This document shows positions 24,967-33,408 of a DNA stretch of 64,000 bases, piece after piece. A model generated the notes under the pieces. It made no database searches, was not told the origin of the DNA, and saw nothing but the letters and a program-made list of their open reading frames with translations. A program made the translations under genes and the position numbers. Origin of the DNA: Pararhodobacter sp. SW119 (GTDB lineage: Bacteria; Pseudomonadota; Alphaproteobacteria; Rhodobacterales; Rhodobacteraceae); NCBI RefSeq assembly GCF_017811755.1, contig NZ_JADDJF010000011.1, positions 35,971 to 99,970 of the forward strand, given 5' to 3'. Within the stretch, counting starts at the first letter, position 1. Every line of letters starts with the position of its first letter.

Positions 24967-25830
24967 ATGGCCGTTGATACCTGGGACGAGATCCGCACCG
25001 CCTGGCACGTCGCGCGCGCCGGCACCGTCAGTGGCGCGGCCGAGGCGCTGGGGGTGCATCATGCCACCGTCATCCGCCATGTCGACGCGCTGGAGGCGCG
25101 GCTGGGCGTAAAACTGTTCCAGCGACACGCCCGCGGCTACACCCCGACCGAGGCCGGCGAGGCCCTGGCCCAGGTCGGCCGCGCCACCGACGAGCAGTTC
25201 ACCCAGCTTGCCGCCCGGCTCAAGGGGCTCAGCGGCGGGATCGAGGGCGATCTCATCGTCACCACCGTGCCCGAACTCTGCGGCGTACTGGTCGAGGCGC
25301 TGACACCGCTCTTGCGCGAACACCAGGCCCTGAACCTGCGCATCCGCACCGACCGGCGCGTGCTGCGTCTGGAATACGGCGAGGCGCATGTCGCGCTGCG
25401 CGCCGGCAAGCAACCGGTCGAGCCGGACAATGTCGTACAGCTTCTGGCCCAGCGGTCCGTCGCGCTTTATGCCGCGCCGGCCTACCTGGCCGAAATGGGC
25501 CGGCCGGAAACCGATGCCGACCTCGCCGGCCATCGCTTCGTCGGCGATGACCTCGACGATTCCCGCGCCCCCTATTTCCGCTGGCTGGCCGAACTGGGCG
25601 CCCGGCAAATCGCGCGCTGCAACGACACCGCGGGCCGGCTGACGGCGATGCGCGCGGGGCTGGGCCTCGGGTTTCTGACCGAGGGCAACGACGCCGCCGG
25701 GTTGGAGATGGTCCTGCCCTCGCGCCCCGAATGGGAGGTGCCGCTGTGGCTGGTCACTCATGTCGATCTGCACCGCACGGCCAAGGTCCAGGCCGCCGTG
25801 TCGGCGCTGAAGCGCGGCCTTGGCGGGTGA
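24967..25830 (+). CDS. LysR-family transcriptional regulator
   Basis: A 287-aa LysR protein. The N-terminal winged helix contains TAWHVARAGTVSGAAEALGV and HHATVIRHVDALEARLGVKLF, with the typical RGYTPTEAGEALAQVGRATD linker helix. The remainder is the two-lobed effector domain. Its stop overlaps the GTG start of the downstream EamA transporter by 4 nt, which makes that transporter the most likely target or at least a co-expressed partner. Effector unknown. Confidence 0.93.
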   Translation: MAVDTWDEIRTAWHVARAGTVSGAAEALGVHHATVIRHVDALEARLGVKLFQRHARGYTPTEAGEALAQVGRATDEQFTQLAARLKGLSGGIEGDLIVTTVPELCGVLVEALTPLLREHQALNLRIRTDRRVLRLEYGEAHVALRAGKQPVEPDNVVQLLAQRSVALYAAPAYLAEMGRPETDADLAGHRFVGDDLDDSRAPYFRWLAELGARQIARCNDTAGRLTAMRAGLGLGFLTEGNDAAGLEMVLPSRPEWEVPLWLVTHVDLHRTAKVQAAVSALKRGLGG

Positions 25831-26771
25831 GCCTTTCGGCGGCCCACGACCCCGACCGCCGCGCGGCGCTGCAGGGCCATGCGGCGATGCTGGCCTTCTC
25901 GGCGCTGGTCGCCGGATCGTTCAGCCTGGGCGCGCTCGTCGCGAACGAGGTCGACCCGGCGGCGCTGACCGCCATCCGCTTCCTGCTGGCCGCGGCCGTC
26001 CTCGGCGCGCTGGCGGTCGTGCTGTCGCGCCACGGCGGCTTTCGCCCGGCGCATTTTCGCGCGCCCTGGCGCTACCTGCTCCTCGCCGCGCTCTTCGCCG
26101 GCTACTTCGTGCTGATGTTCGAGGGGCTGAAGACCGCGCATCCGGTTTCGGCCGGGGCGGTCTTCACGCTGACGCCCCTGATCACCGCCGCCTGCGCCTG
26201 GCCGCTCCTGGGCCAGCGGCCGGACCGGCGCATCCTGCTGGCGCTGGCCATCGGCGCGGCCGGCGCGCTCTGGGTCATCTTCCGCGCCGATCTGCGCGCG
26301 CTGCTCGCCTTCCAGATCGGCCGGGGCGAGGCGATCTATTTCATCGGGGTGATCTGCCACGCGGTCTTCACGCCGATGCTGAAGAAGCTGAACCGCGGCG
26401 AGCCGGCGCTGGTCACCACGACAATGGTCATGGCGGCGGGTTTCGGGCTGCTTCTGGCCTGGGCCTGGCGCGAGATCGCGGCGATCGGCTGGCTGTCGCT
26501 GGCGCCCTGGATCTGGGCGGTGATCCTGTATCTGGTGCTGGCGACGACGGCGCTGACCGTGGTCCTGCTGAACTTTGCCGCGCAACGCCTGCCGTCGTCC
26601 AAGGTGATGGCCTACACCTACCTGACGCCCGCCTGGATCATCCTGTGGGAACTGGCGCTGGGGCACGGCGCGCCCGGCGCGCTGATCCTGCCCGGCGTTG
26701 CGCTGATCGTCATCGCGCTGTTGCTGCTCCTGCGCGAGGACCGGCCGGCGCCGCCGCAACCGCCCGGCTGA
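25827..26771 (+). CDS. EamA/DMT-family transporter
   Basis: The 314-aa protein has ten predicted transmembrane helices in two EamA repeats. Segments include AALTAIRFLLAAAVLGALAV, LKTAHPVSAGAVFTLTPLIT and, near the end, SSKVMAYTYLTPAWIILWEL. The GTG start is chosen because it overlaps the LysR stop (GTGA) and family similarity begins just after it. Likely an exporter of a small metabolite regulated by the coupled LysR protein; cargo unknown. Confidence 0.87.
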   Translation: MSLSAAHDPDRRAALQGHAAMLAFSALVAGSFSLGALVANEVDPAALTAIRFLLAAAVLGALAVVLSRHGGFRPAHFRAPWRYLLLAALFAGYFVLMFEGLKTAHPVSAGAVFTLTPLITAACAWPLLGQRPDRRILLALAIGAAGALWVIFRADLRALLAFQIGRGEAIYFIGVICHAVFTPMLKKLNRGEPALVTTTMVMAAGFGLLLAWAWREIAAIGWLSLAPWIWAVILYLVLATTALTVVLLNFAAQRLPSSKVMAYTYLTPAWIILWELALGHGAPGALILPGVALIVIALLLLLREDRPAPPQPPG

Positions 26772-26826
26772 GGCCCGCGGGTCGGTTCGCGCCGCTCTCC
26801 CGCCCCGAAGGAGCCAGGCCCAGAAG

Positions 26827-26904
26827 TTTCATTGCGGTTAACGCCGGAATTTTCTGATTTTATATCAGGCGCTTGCCCGGATGCGCACGCGTGCGCATCC
26901 GGGC
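26827..26904 (+). repeat. Class I box-palindrome element, copy B (30-bp palindrome)
   Basis: The box TTTCATTGCGGTTAAC (26827-26842) is followed after 48 nt by the centre of a 30-bp perfect palindrome (26875-26904, core GATGCGCACG/CGTGCGCATC). The intervening part is AT-rich (ATTTTCTGATTTTATATCA). It lies between two converging genes. This is the longest palindrome of the set. Confidence 0.85.
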
Positions 26905-26955
26905 CGCTGTCGTCGCTTCACCCGTCCGGGCGGCACCCGAGCGCGGCCGCGCGCT

Positions 26956-28803
26956 TCATTCCGATAGACGCTCCGCGATCTCGGCGCGAAGGGCCTCGAT
27001 CCGGTCCGCCAAGGCTCGGCGCGCTTCCTCGGCGGCGGCGATCTCGCCGTCCAGCGCGTCGACGCGGGCGCGGCGGCTGCGCGTCGCCTCGCTCTCGTCG
27101 TCCAGCCGCACGATCAGGTCGACCAGCCGCGCCTGTTCGCGCGCCAGCGCCTGCGCCTCGGCCTCGGCCTTGTCCATGCCCTGCCGCGCCTCGACCAGCG
27201 CGCGGTTCAGCCGCGCGATCTCTTCCAGCCGGTCGCGCAGCTCCGGGTCCGGGGTGCGCGCCTGCCAGTCGGTCAACGTGACAAGGTCCATGTCGGCGAT
27301 CGCGAACCGGCGCAGTTGCGGCTGGCGTTCACGCACCGCATGCACGACCTCGGCGCCCGCCGGCAGGTCGATCCGCCACCGCCAGGCATCGGCGCGCGCC
27401 TCGACCCCGTCGGGATTGTCCAGCGCCCAGTCGTCGCGGCGCGGATGCTCCAACGTCAGCGTGCGGTCAGACCCCGGCGCACCGCTGATCCGGTAGCGGG
27501 TCTCGCGCACCAGATCCTCGGCCACTTCCAGCACGCCGCGCACCAGACGCATCTCGCGCACCACCTCGTCGCGCGCCGCGGTCTCGCGGATCTCGATGGC
27601 GGTGTCGCGGGCGAAATCCACCACCGCGCTGGCACCGGGCGCCAGTTCGGGGATCAGTGCATCGCCGGCGTGTCCGATTCCGTCCTCGTAAAGGGTCAGG
27701 ACGCCGGCGGGCAGGCGCAGCGGCAACGGGTTCTCGATCTCCAGCGCGATCTGCGGATGCACCGCGCCGGACCCGCCCCGGTAAAGCCGCAACCGCGCGT
27801 CGGGCAGCGATTGCGACAGGAACGGCAGGCTCAGCATCTGCCCGGCGGCCAGAGTCACCGGCGCCTCCAGCGTGAAGCGCGTGACGCTGTCGCTGTCGGC
27901 ACCCTCGACCGGCGCGGCGGCGGTATCCGCAGCCATCGCCTCAGGCACGGCGAAGCTGCGCGCCATGGCAGGGGAAGGCGCCGGCTCGCGCCAGCCGTCC
28001 TGCCGGTGATAGAGGTCGGGCGCGATCGCCCGCACCGCGCCGGTCGCCAGCGTCAGGCGCACCGCGTCCCAGTCGTGGCCCGTCGCGTTCTCGATCACCG
28101 CCCAGCCGCTCAGCTGCAACCCGTCGCCTTCGTCGACCGCCCGCCACGCTGTGCGCCAGACCGGCGTCGTCTGCAGCCAGGCCAGGCGCACGTCGCGCGC
28201 GCTGTCGTCGTCGGTGGCGATCGCCACCTCGATCCGGTTGGGCGCGCGGCCGGCCTGCCACGCGGCCAGCGCGGCGGCGACATCGGCGCGGTCGGCGGCG
28301 TCGCTCAGGCGCACCGCCACCCCCTCGCCCAGGCGGAAGCTGTGCAGCCGGCCATCACCGTCCATCAGCGTCAGCAGCGCGCAGGTGCCGTCCTCGCACT
28401 CGCGCGTGGTGACGCCCATGCCGGTGCCTTCCCAGACCGTGCCCCGGCGCTCGACCGAGAGCGGCGCGCCGACCAGCGCGCCCAGCAGCCGCGCCGGGTC
28501 GGACACATCCTCGGGCGCGAAGGGCAGGTTGGCAAAGGCATCGTCGAAGGCCCCCGGCCCGGGCAGCGTCAGCCGCGCGAGCCCGCCCGCCGGATCGGCG
28601 ATGCGCAGGCTTTTCAGCAGATCGTCGATCTGCCCGCGCACGACGCTCAGGCGCAGCGGATCGGGGCCAAGCCGCCCCTCGGCCTCGATGAGCGCGAGGC
28701 CGGCGGTCGACAGCGTGACGGCGCGGACGCGGGTGTCGGCCGCGGCGGCCGAGGCAAGGGCCAGCGCCGCGGCAAGAAGGGCGGAGGGAAAGAGGCGGGA
28801 CAT
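26956..28803 (-). CDS. DUF4139 domain protein (mucoidy-inhibitor-like)
   Basis: The 615-aa secreted protein has a signal peptide ([22 protein letters not shown]). Its mature start [20 protein letters not shown] resembles that family. A large beta-rich region of about 470 residues contains the DUF4139 pattern [33 protein letters not shown] (split: [10 protein letters not shown] and [13 protein letters not shown]). The last 100 residues are a charged coiled coil rich in Glu, Arg and Ala. Function is unknown in general. TTGGAG lies 7 nt before the ATG. The gene is divergent from aroC. Confidence 0.75.
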   Translation of the reverse strand: MSRLFPSALLAAALALASAAAADTRVRAVTLSTAGLALIEAEGRLGPDPLRLSVVRGQIDDLLKSLRIADPAGGLARLTLPGPGAFDDAFANLPFAPEDVSDPARLLGALVGAPLSVERRGTVWEGTGMGVTTRECEDGTCALLTLMDGDGRLHSFRLGEGVAVRLSDAADRADVAAALAAWQAGRAPNRIEVAIATDDDSARDVRLAWLQTTPVWRTAWRAVDEGDGLQLSGWAVIENATGHDWDAVRLTLATGAVRAIAPDLYHRQDGWREPAPSPAMARSFAVPEAMAADTAAAPVEGADSDSVTRFTLEAPVTLAAGQMLSLPFLSQSLPDARLRLYRGGSGAVHPQIALEIENPLPLRLPAGVLTLYEDGIGHAGDALIPELAPGASAVVDFARDTAIEIRETAARDEVVREMRLVRGVLEVAEDLVRETRYRISGAPGSDRTLTLEHPRRDDWALDNPDGVEARADAWRWRIDLPAGAEVVHAVRERQPQLRRFAIADMDLVTLTDWQARTPDPELRDRLEEIARLNRALVEARQGMDKAEAEAQALAREQARLVDLIVRLDDESEATRSRRARVDALDGEIAAAEEARRALADRIEALRAEIAERLSE

Positions 28804-28966
28804 CGGAAACTCCAACAGGGCCGGAATGGCCAGCGTGCGCAGTCTACGCCCCACCGATGCCGCCGCAAGGGACCGCGCGTTCACCTTGCAGCGAGACCGG
28901 CGCGCTTTCGGCTTGAGCCGGCGCGGCGGGACCACTATGCGCACAGGGGCAAAGGAGGGCGGCGAG

Positions 28967-30079
28967 ATGAGCTTCAACACCTTCGGACGTCTTTTCCGCG
29001 TCACCACCTGGGGCGAAAGCCACGGCCCGGCGCTGGGGGCCACGGTCGACGGCTGCCCGCCGGGCGTGGCGCTGGACGAAAGCCTGCTGCAGCCCTGGCT
29101 CGACCGGCGCCGCCCCGGGCAGAACCGCTATACCACCCAGCGGCAGGAGGCCGATCAGGTCGAGATCCTGTCGGGCGTCTATGAGGGGCGCACCACCGGC
29201 ACGCCGATCCAGCTGATGATCCGCAACACCGACCAGCGCTCGAAGGACTATTCGGCGATTGCCGAGACCTTCCGGCCCGGCCATGCCGACATCACCTATC
29301 ACCAGAAATACGGGCTGCGCGACCCGCGCGGCGGCGGCCGGTCCTCGGCGCGCGAGACGGCAGCGCGGGTGGCGGCGGCGGGCGTGGCGCGCGCCGTGCT
29401 GGCGGACCTGGTGCCGGGTCTGTCGGTGCGGGGCTACATGGTACAGATGGGTCCGCGCGCCATCGACCGGGCGCGGTTCGACGCGGATCAGATCGACCGC
29501 AACCCGTTCTGGTGCCCCGATGCCGAAACCGCCACGGCCTGGGCCACGGACCTCGACGCGCTGCGCAAGGCCGGCAATTCGGTAGGCGCGGTGATCGAGG
29601 TCGCGGCCCGCGGCGTGCCGGCGGGCCTCGGCGCGCCGATCTACGCCAAGCTGGATGTGGACCTGGCGGCGGCGATGATGTCGATCAACGCGGTGAAGGG
29701 GGTCGAGATCGGCGCGGGCTTCGGCGCCGCGGCGCTGACCGGGGTCGAGAATGCCGACGAGATCGCGCCAGGACCGCAGGGGCCGGCCTTCGGGTCGAAC
29801 CACGCCGGCGGCATCCTCGGCGGCATCGCCACCGGCCAGGAGGTGGTGGTGCGCTTCGCGGTGAAGCCGACCTCCTCGATCCTCACGCCGCGCGCCTCGA
29901 TCACCCGCGCCGGCGAGGCGACCGAGGTGGTGACCAAGGGCCGCCACGACCCCTGCGTCGGCATCCGGGCGGTGCCGGTGGGCGAGGCGATGATGGCCTG
30001 CGTGCTGCTCGACCAGTTGCTCCTGCACCGCGCCCAGTGCGGCGAGGGGCCGCGCGGGCAGATCCCGACGACGGACTGA
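28967..30079 (+). CDS. aroC: Chorismate synthase
   Basis: AroC makes chorismate from EPSP using reduced FMN, the last common step of aromatic synthesis. The 370-aa protein starts [20 protein letters not shown], a family signature with the essential His. It also has [20 protein letters not shown], the middle signature [18 protein letters not shown], and [21 protein letters not shown] strong AAAGGAGGGC lies before the ATG. It is a single gene between the DUF4139 gene and a convergent cytochrome gene. Confidence 0.97.
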   Translation: MSFNTFGRLFRVTTWGESHGPALGATVDGCPPGVALDESLLQPWLDRRRPGQNRYTTQRQEADQVEILSGVYEGRTTGTPIQLMIRNTDQRSKDYSAIAETFRPGHADITYHQKYGLRDPRGGGRSSARETAARVAAAGVARAVLADLVPGLSVRGYMVQMGPRAIDRARFDADQIDRNPFWCPDAETATAWATDLDALRKAGNSVGAVIEVAARGVPAGLGAPIYAKLDVDLAAAMMSINAVKGVEIGAGFGAAALTGVENADEIAPGPQGPAFGSNHAGGILGGIATGQEVVVRFAVKPTSSILTPRASITRAGEATEVVTKGRHDPCVGIRAVPVGEAMMACVLLDQLLLHRAQCGEGPRGQIPTTD

Positions 30080-30094
30080 CCGGAAACGGGGGCG

Positions 30095-30147
30095 CGCCGG
30101 CCGACCCCATCGAGGGGCCGGCCGGCGCCGATGGGCTGCGCCCATCG
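30095..30147. terminator. Tandem hairpins after aroC
   Basis: Two stem-loops follow the aroC stop. One is a 14-bp stem with one mismatch (CGCCGGCCGACCCC with ATCGA loop). The other is CGATGGGC-TGC-GCCCATCG. They lack a T-run, so they may be stabilising or factor-dependent terminators in this convergent gap. Confidence 0.45.
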
Positions 30148-30299
30148 TGGCCAGGCCGCACCCATCCGCCACGGATCACCCCTCTCGACATGTTCGCAGC
30201 GGCAGCGCCAAGGCCCGGCGCGCGCGGCCGGCACGGGGCGGGTGGGTGGGCGTGCCGGTCGCGCGCGCCGACTTCACCACCCGCGGCACCGCGCGCCGC

Positions 30300-30626
30300 T
30301 CAGTTCCCCGCCCAGTCCTCGCCGACATGCTCTGCCAGATAGGTCAGGATGATCTCGCGCTCCTCGGGATCGAGCTCGGGCATGCCCTGTTCCTCGACCA
30401 TCCAGTCCAGCAACTCGTCCCAGACCCGGCGCGAATAGCCGCCGTTCGTCACCGTGCGCAGGCTGTGGCACGCCTGGCAGGCATAGAAGGTCTCCTCCGC
30501 GCCCTCACCCGGGGGCAGGGGCGCGAATTCGTGCTCATCCTCGGCCAGCGCCGGCGCGGCGACCGCGAGGGCGAGGGCGAAGGCGGGGGCGGCCCGCGCC
30601 GCCCCCCCGAAAAGCGTCTTGCGCAT
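30300..30626 (-). CDS. Small c-type cytochrome, electron acceptor of sulfite dehydrogenase (SorB-like)
   Basis: The 108-aa protein has a signal peptide ending ALAVAAPALAED and one haem c motif in ETFYACQACHSLRTV (CxxCH). Distal Met candidates are in LLDWMVEEQGMPELD. It starts 10 bp downstream of the molybdenum enzyme gene, the usual sorA-sorB order, and would carry electrons from sulfite to the respiratory chain in the periplasm. Confidence 0.85.
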   Translation of the reverse strand: MRKTLFGGAARAAPAFALALAVAAPALAEDEHEFAPLPPGEGAEETFYACQACHSLRTVTNGGYSRRVWDELLDWMVEEQGMPELDPEEREIILTYLAEHVGEDWAGN

Positions 30627-30636
30627 GCGTTCCCCC

Positions 30637-31944
30637 TCAGGCCGCGACGACGTGGATGCGGTGGCAGGAGTTGTTGAGATACCCGCGCGGGTTCCAGCCC
30701 GGCACGACCATCGGCTGGCTGCGGCCGAAATCGTCGGTGGCGCGCGCCCATACCTCGTAATAGCCGGCCTGCGGCAGGGTCACGTTCGCCCGCCAGCGCT
30801 GCCAGGCGTAGCGGTTGACCGGCGCTTCGACCGTCGCCGGCTGCCAGGTCGCGCCGAAATCGATGGAGGTCTCCATCGCCGCGACACGGTTGTCGCCGGC
30901 CCAGGCCTGTCCGCGCACCTCGAACGGACGCCCGGCGGACACCTCGTGCCCGCCGACCGGGTCGGTGATCACCGATTTCACGATCATCGAGCCCATGACC
31001 ATCATGTCCGCTTCCGGCACCTCGGCGCCCGCCTCGACCGGGTAGCGCGGCACGCGGTAGCTGAGCCCGGTCATCCCCGGCCCGTCATGTTCGCGGTCGC
31101 GCACCAGGACCCGGGTCAGCCATTTCTGGCTCACCGATCCGGCCCAGCCCGGCGCCACGATCCGCGCCGGATAGCCATGCGCCAGCGGAATGTCCTCGCC
31201 GTTCATCTTCAGCGCGATCAGCGTGTGCGGGTCCATCATCTTGTCGATCGGCCCCCCGCGCGAGATCGCCTGCCGGTCCGGGTCGCCCGAAAGATGCTCG
31301 TCGTAGCTGAAATGCCCGGTATAGACCGCCGACTGCTTCAGCCCGGCGCGGCGCAGAACGTCGCGCAGCCGTACGCCGGTCCATTCCGAACAGCCGATGG
31401 CGCCGATCGTCCAGGGATTGCCGCGCGGCAGCGGGTTGAAGCCGGCGCGCCCGTTGCCGCCGCATTCGATCTGCAGCTGCAGCGTCACCGTCTCGAACTC
31501 GTCCATCAGCTGGTCGTAGCTGAGCTCCAGCTCCTCCTCGACCTCGCCCTCGATCTTCAGCCGCCATTCGGCCTTGCTCATCGGCATCGGCATGGTGCCG
31601 TTGTTGCGGATGAAGTGCACGTCGGTCGGGGTGATGTCATCGTCCAGAAGATGCGGCGGCGTCTCCATGTTCACCGGCCGGTCGTTGTGCACGATCATGT
31701 CGCCGTGCTTCGAGTCCAGCGTGAATTCGTCCACCGTCTCGGCCAGCGCGGCCGGGATCAAGCCCATCGGCATGTTGGCGCTGAACGGAATCGTGGTGCC
31801 CAGCACCGCCCCCATCGAGGCCAGCCCCGCCCCCCGCAGGAACCCGCGCCGGTCCGGCCCGGCCTTGCGCCCGAAGACCAGCCAGTCGGCGCGTTCGGGG
31901 TTTTCATGATAAAGCTCGACCAGCCCGCGTTCTTTCTTCGGCAT
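30637..31944 (-). CDS. sorA: Periplasmic sulfite dehydrogenase, molybdopterin subunit (SorA/SoxC family)
   Basis: A 435-aa sulfite oxidase-family protein. A Tat-type signal (PDRRGFLRGAGLASMG, about 30-45) sits behind a hydrophilic leader, so it should fold with its cofactor before export. The Mo-coordinating cysteine is in LQIECGGNGRAGFNP (C161), followed by WTIGAIGCSEWTGVRLRDVL. The C-terminal part is the Ig-like dimerisation domain (GQAWAGDNRVAAMETSIDFG). A small cytochrome gene follows at once. SoxC is an alternative name, but a SoxD-type dihaem partner is absent. An ECF-type promoter lies just upstream. Confidence 0.88.
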   Translation of the reverse strand: MPKKERGLVELYHENPERADWLVFGRKAGPDRRGFLRGAGLASMGAVLGTTIPFSANMPMGLIPAALAETVDEFTLDSKHGDMIVHNDRPVNMETPPHLLDDDITPTDVHFIRNNGTMPMPMSKAEWRLKIEGEVEEELELSYDQLMDEFETVTLQLQIECGGNGRAGFNPLPRGNPWTIGAIGCSEWTGVRLRDVLRRAGLKQSAVYTGHFSYDEHLSGDPDRQAISRGGPIDKMMDPHTLIALKMNGEDIPLAHGYPARIVAPGWAGSVSQKWLTRVLVRDREHDGPGMTGLSYRVPRYPVEAGAEVPEADMMVMGSMIVKSVITDPVGGHEVSAGRPFEVRGQAWAGDNRVAAMETSIDFGATWQPATVEAPVNRYAWQRWRANVTLPQAGYYEVWARATDDFGRSQPMVVPGWNPRGYLNNSCHRIHVVAA

Positions 31945-31993
31945 TCCCGTTCCTCCCTTTGGTCGGGGCGGCGCGACACCGTCCCTGAAAGCA

Positions 31994-32021
31994 GAGACGC
32001 ACAGGGTCCCGCCAATATTCC
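31994..32021 (-). promoter_or_regulatory. Putative ECF-sigma promoter of the sorAB operon
   Basis: On the minus strand GGAATA is followed by 16 nt and CGTCTC, the architecture of ECF-dependent promoters, about 50 bp before the sorA ATG. The ECF/anti-sigma pair is immediately upstream. Control of sulfite-oxidation genes by ECF sigma factors is known in Sinorhizobium meliloti (RpoE1/RpoE4 and sorT). Assignment here is by motif and context. Confidence 0.6.
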
Positions 32022-32046
32022 GGAGGGTGCGAAAAAAATCTCGCGG

Positions 32047-32811
32047 TCAGGTCAGGCAGCGCTGGCGCGCGGCGCGCAGCAGTGCCAGGCGCGCCGGCTC
32101 GGGGGTTCGGCGGGTGATCGTCGCCTCGTTCAGCGCCGCGGCAATGGTGGCGAAGCGCGCGCCGTCCATCTCGCGGGCGATGACCAGATAGCCCTGCCCG
32201 GCCGCCCGCCAGTGCGCGCTGCGCAGATTTCCCTGCACCAGCAGCGTCAGCGCGCTGTCGCCGGTGCGCGCCGCCGGCATCTCGAACAGGCTCAGCCGGC
32301 ACTGGTTGGTGCCAAGAAAGGCATAGTGGATCCCGGCGCGGCCGTCCTGCGTCTGCAGCGGCGCGGTCCGCACCAGCCGCAGCCCGGTCGCCTCGATGAC
32401 CGAGGTCAGCCAGACCGGTGCCTCGGCCGCGGTCTCGGCGCCGCTTTCGGCCCAGGCGTCGTGCGCGGCGACCTCGGGCTGCAGGGCCGGGCCGGGGGTG
32501 TGCAGCCAGGCCCCCGCCGCGACCGCCAGAACCAGCCCCGCCACCAGACCCAACGCCAGCCGGTAGCGGCGGGCGGCGCGACGGGGCGGGGCTGGGGCCG
32601 GGATCACGGGCAGCGCGTCGACGCCGGGCGCGAAGCTGCCGGCCAGCGCCGCCTTCAGCCGGTGCAGCCGGGCGATGCGCGCGGCGAGCGCCGGATCGTT
32701 CGCAGCGCGCCGGGCGATCTCGGCGGCGGCGGCGGGGGTCAGTTCGCCGTCGACATAGGCGTTCAGTTGCGCGTCGTCGAACGCCGCCCCGGTGCTGCGC
32801 CCCCCGCTCAT
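32047..32811 (-). CDS. Anti-sigma factor (zinc-finger-less RsiA/ChrR-independent type)
   Basis: The 254-aa protein has a cytoplasmic N-terminal helical domain typical of membrane anti-sigma factors: FDDAQLNAYVDGELTPAAAAEIARR. A single transmembrane helix (ALGLVAGLVLAVAAGAWL) starts near residue 85, and a periplasmic sensor-like domain of about 150 residues follows. It overlaps the ECF sigma gene by 4 nt, which supports a cognate pair. No HxxxCxxC zinc motif is visible in the N-terminal region. It probably holds the sigma factor until a periplasmic signal arrives. Confidence 0.85.
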   Translation of the reverse strand: MSGGRSTGAAFDDAQLNAYVDGELTPAAAAEIARRAANDPALAARIARLHRLKAALAGSFAPGVDALPVIPAPAPPRRAARRYRLALGLVAGLVLAVAAGAWLHTPGPALQPEVAAHDAWAESGAETAAEAPVWLTSVIEATGLRLVRTAPLQTQDGRAGIHYAFLGTNQCRLSLFEMPAARTGDSALTLLVQGNLRSAHWRAAGQGYLVIAREMDGARFATIAAALNEATITRRTPEPARLALLRAARQRCLT

Positions 32812-33335
32812 CGCCGGCCCCCCCGGCGGGCGGGAAACGGCACCACCGCGGCGTCCTGCAACTGCGCGGCCAGCGCGGCGCGGGCGCGGCTGATGCGGCT
32901 CATGACGGTCCCTCGCGGCGTTTCCAGAAGTTCGGCGGTCTCCTCGTAGCTGAAACCGGCGATATCGACCAGCGCCAGAACGTCGCGGTGATCCTTGCTC
33001 AGCCGCTGGAAGGCCGCGCGCACCAGCAGCACGTTGACCAGGCTCTCCTCGCCCCCCGGCCCGGGCTGGGCCTCGGGTTCCACCTCGGGATCGATCAGGC
33101 CGGCGCGCAGCCCCTCGCGGCGCAGCCGGTCGATCCAGAGGTTGCGCATCAGCCGGAACATCCAGACCCGGAACGCCCGGCTGTCGCGCGGCACCGACGC
33201 CGCCGCCATCGCCCGCACCATCGCGTCCTGATAGAGGTCCTCGGCATCGGCCAGTTCGCGCGACAGCGCGCAGGCATAACCGAAAAGGCGCCGACGCAGC
33301 GATTGCAGCGTCTCGTGATGATGCGCGTCGAACAC
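32808..33335 (-). CDS. ECF-family RNA polymerase sigma factor
   Basis: The 175-aa protein contains sigma region 2 (LFGYACALSRELADAEDLYQDAMVRAM then RVWMFRLMRNLWIDRLRR) and region 4 (LSKDHRDVLALVDIAGFSYEE and LLETPRGTVMSRISRARAAL). Start is GTG with a G-rich ribosome site. The anti-sigma gene overlaps by 4 nt and sorA follows that. The sor genes and the GGAATA-N16-CGTCTC promoter are the obvious candidate targets. Confidence 0.93.
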   Translation of the reverse strand: MFDAHHHETLQSLRRRLFGYACALSRELADAEDLYQDAMVRAMAAASVPRDSRAFRVWMFRLMRNLWIDRLRREGLRAGLIDPEVEPEAQPGPGGEESLVNVLLVRAAFQRLSKDHRDVLALVDIAGFSYEETAELLETPRGTVMSRISRARAALAAQLQDAAVVPFPARRGGRR

Positions 33336-33408
33336 GCCCGCCCCTCCCCGCCGGGTTGTCCTGCACGCCAGCCTAGCCCCACCCGCGCGAAAGGAACAGA
33401 GGCCGCGC

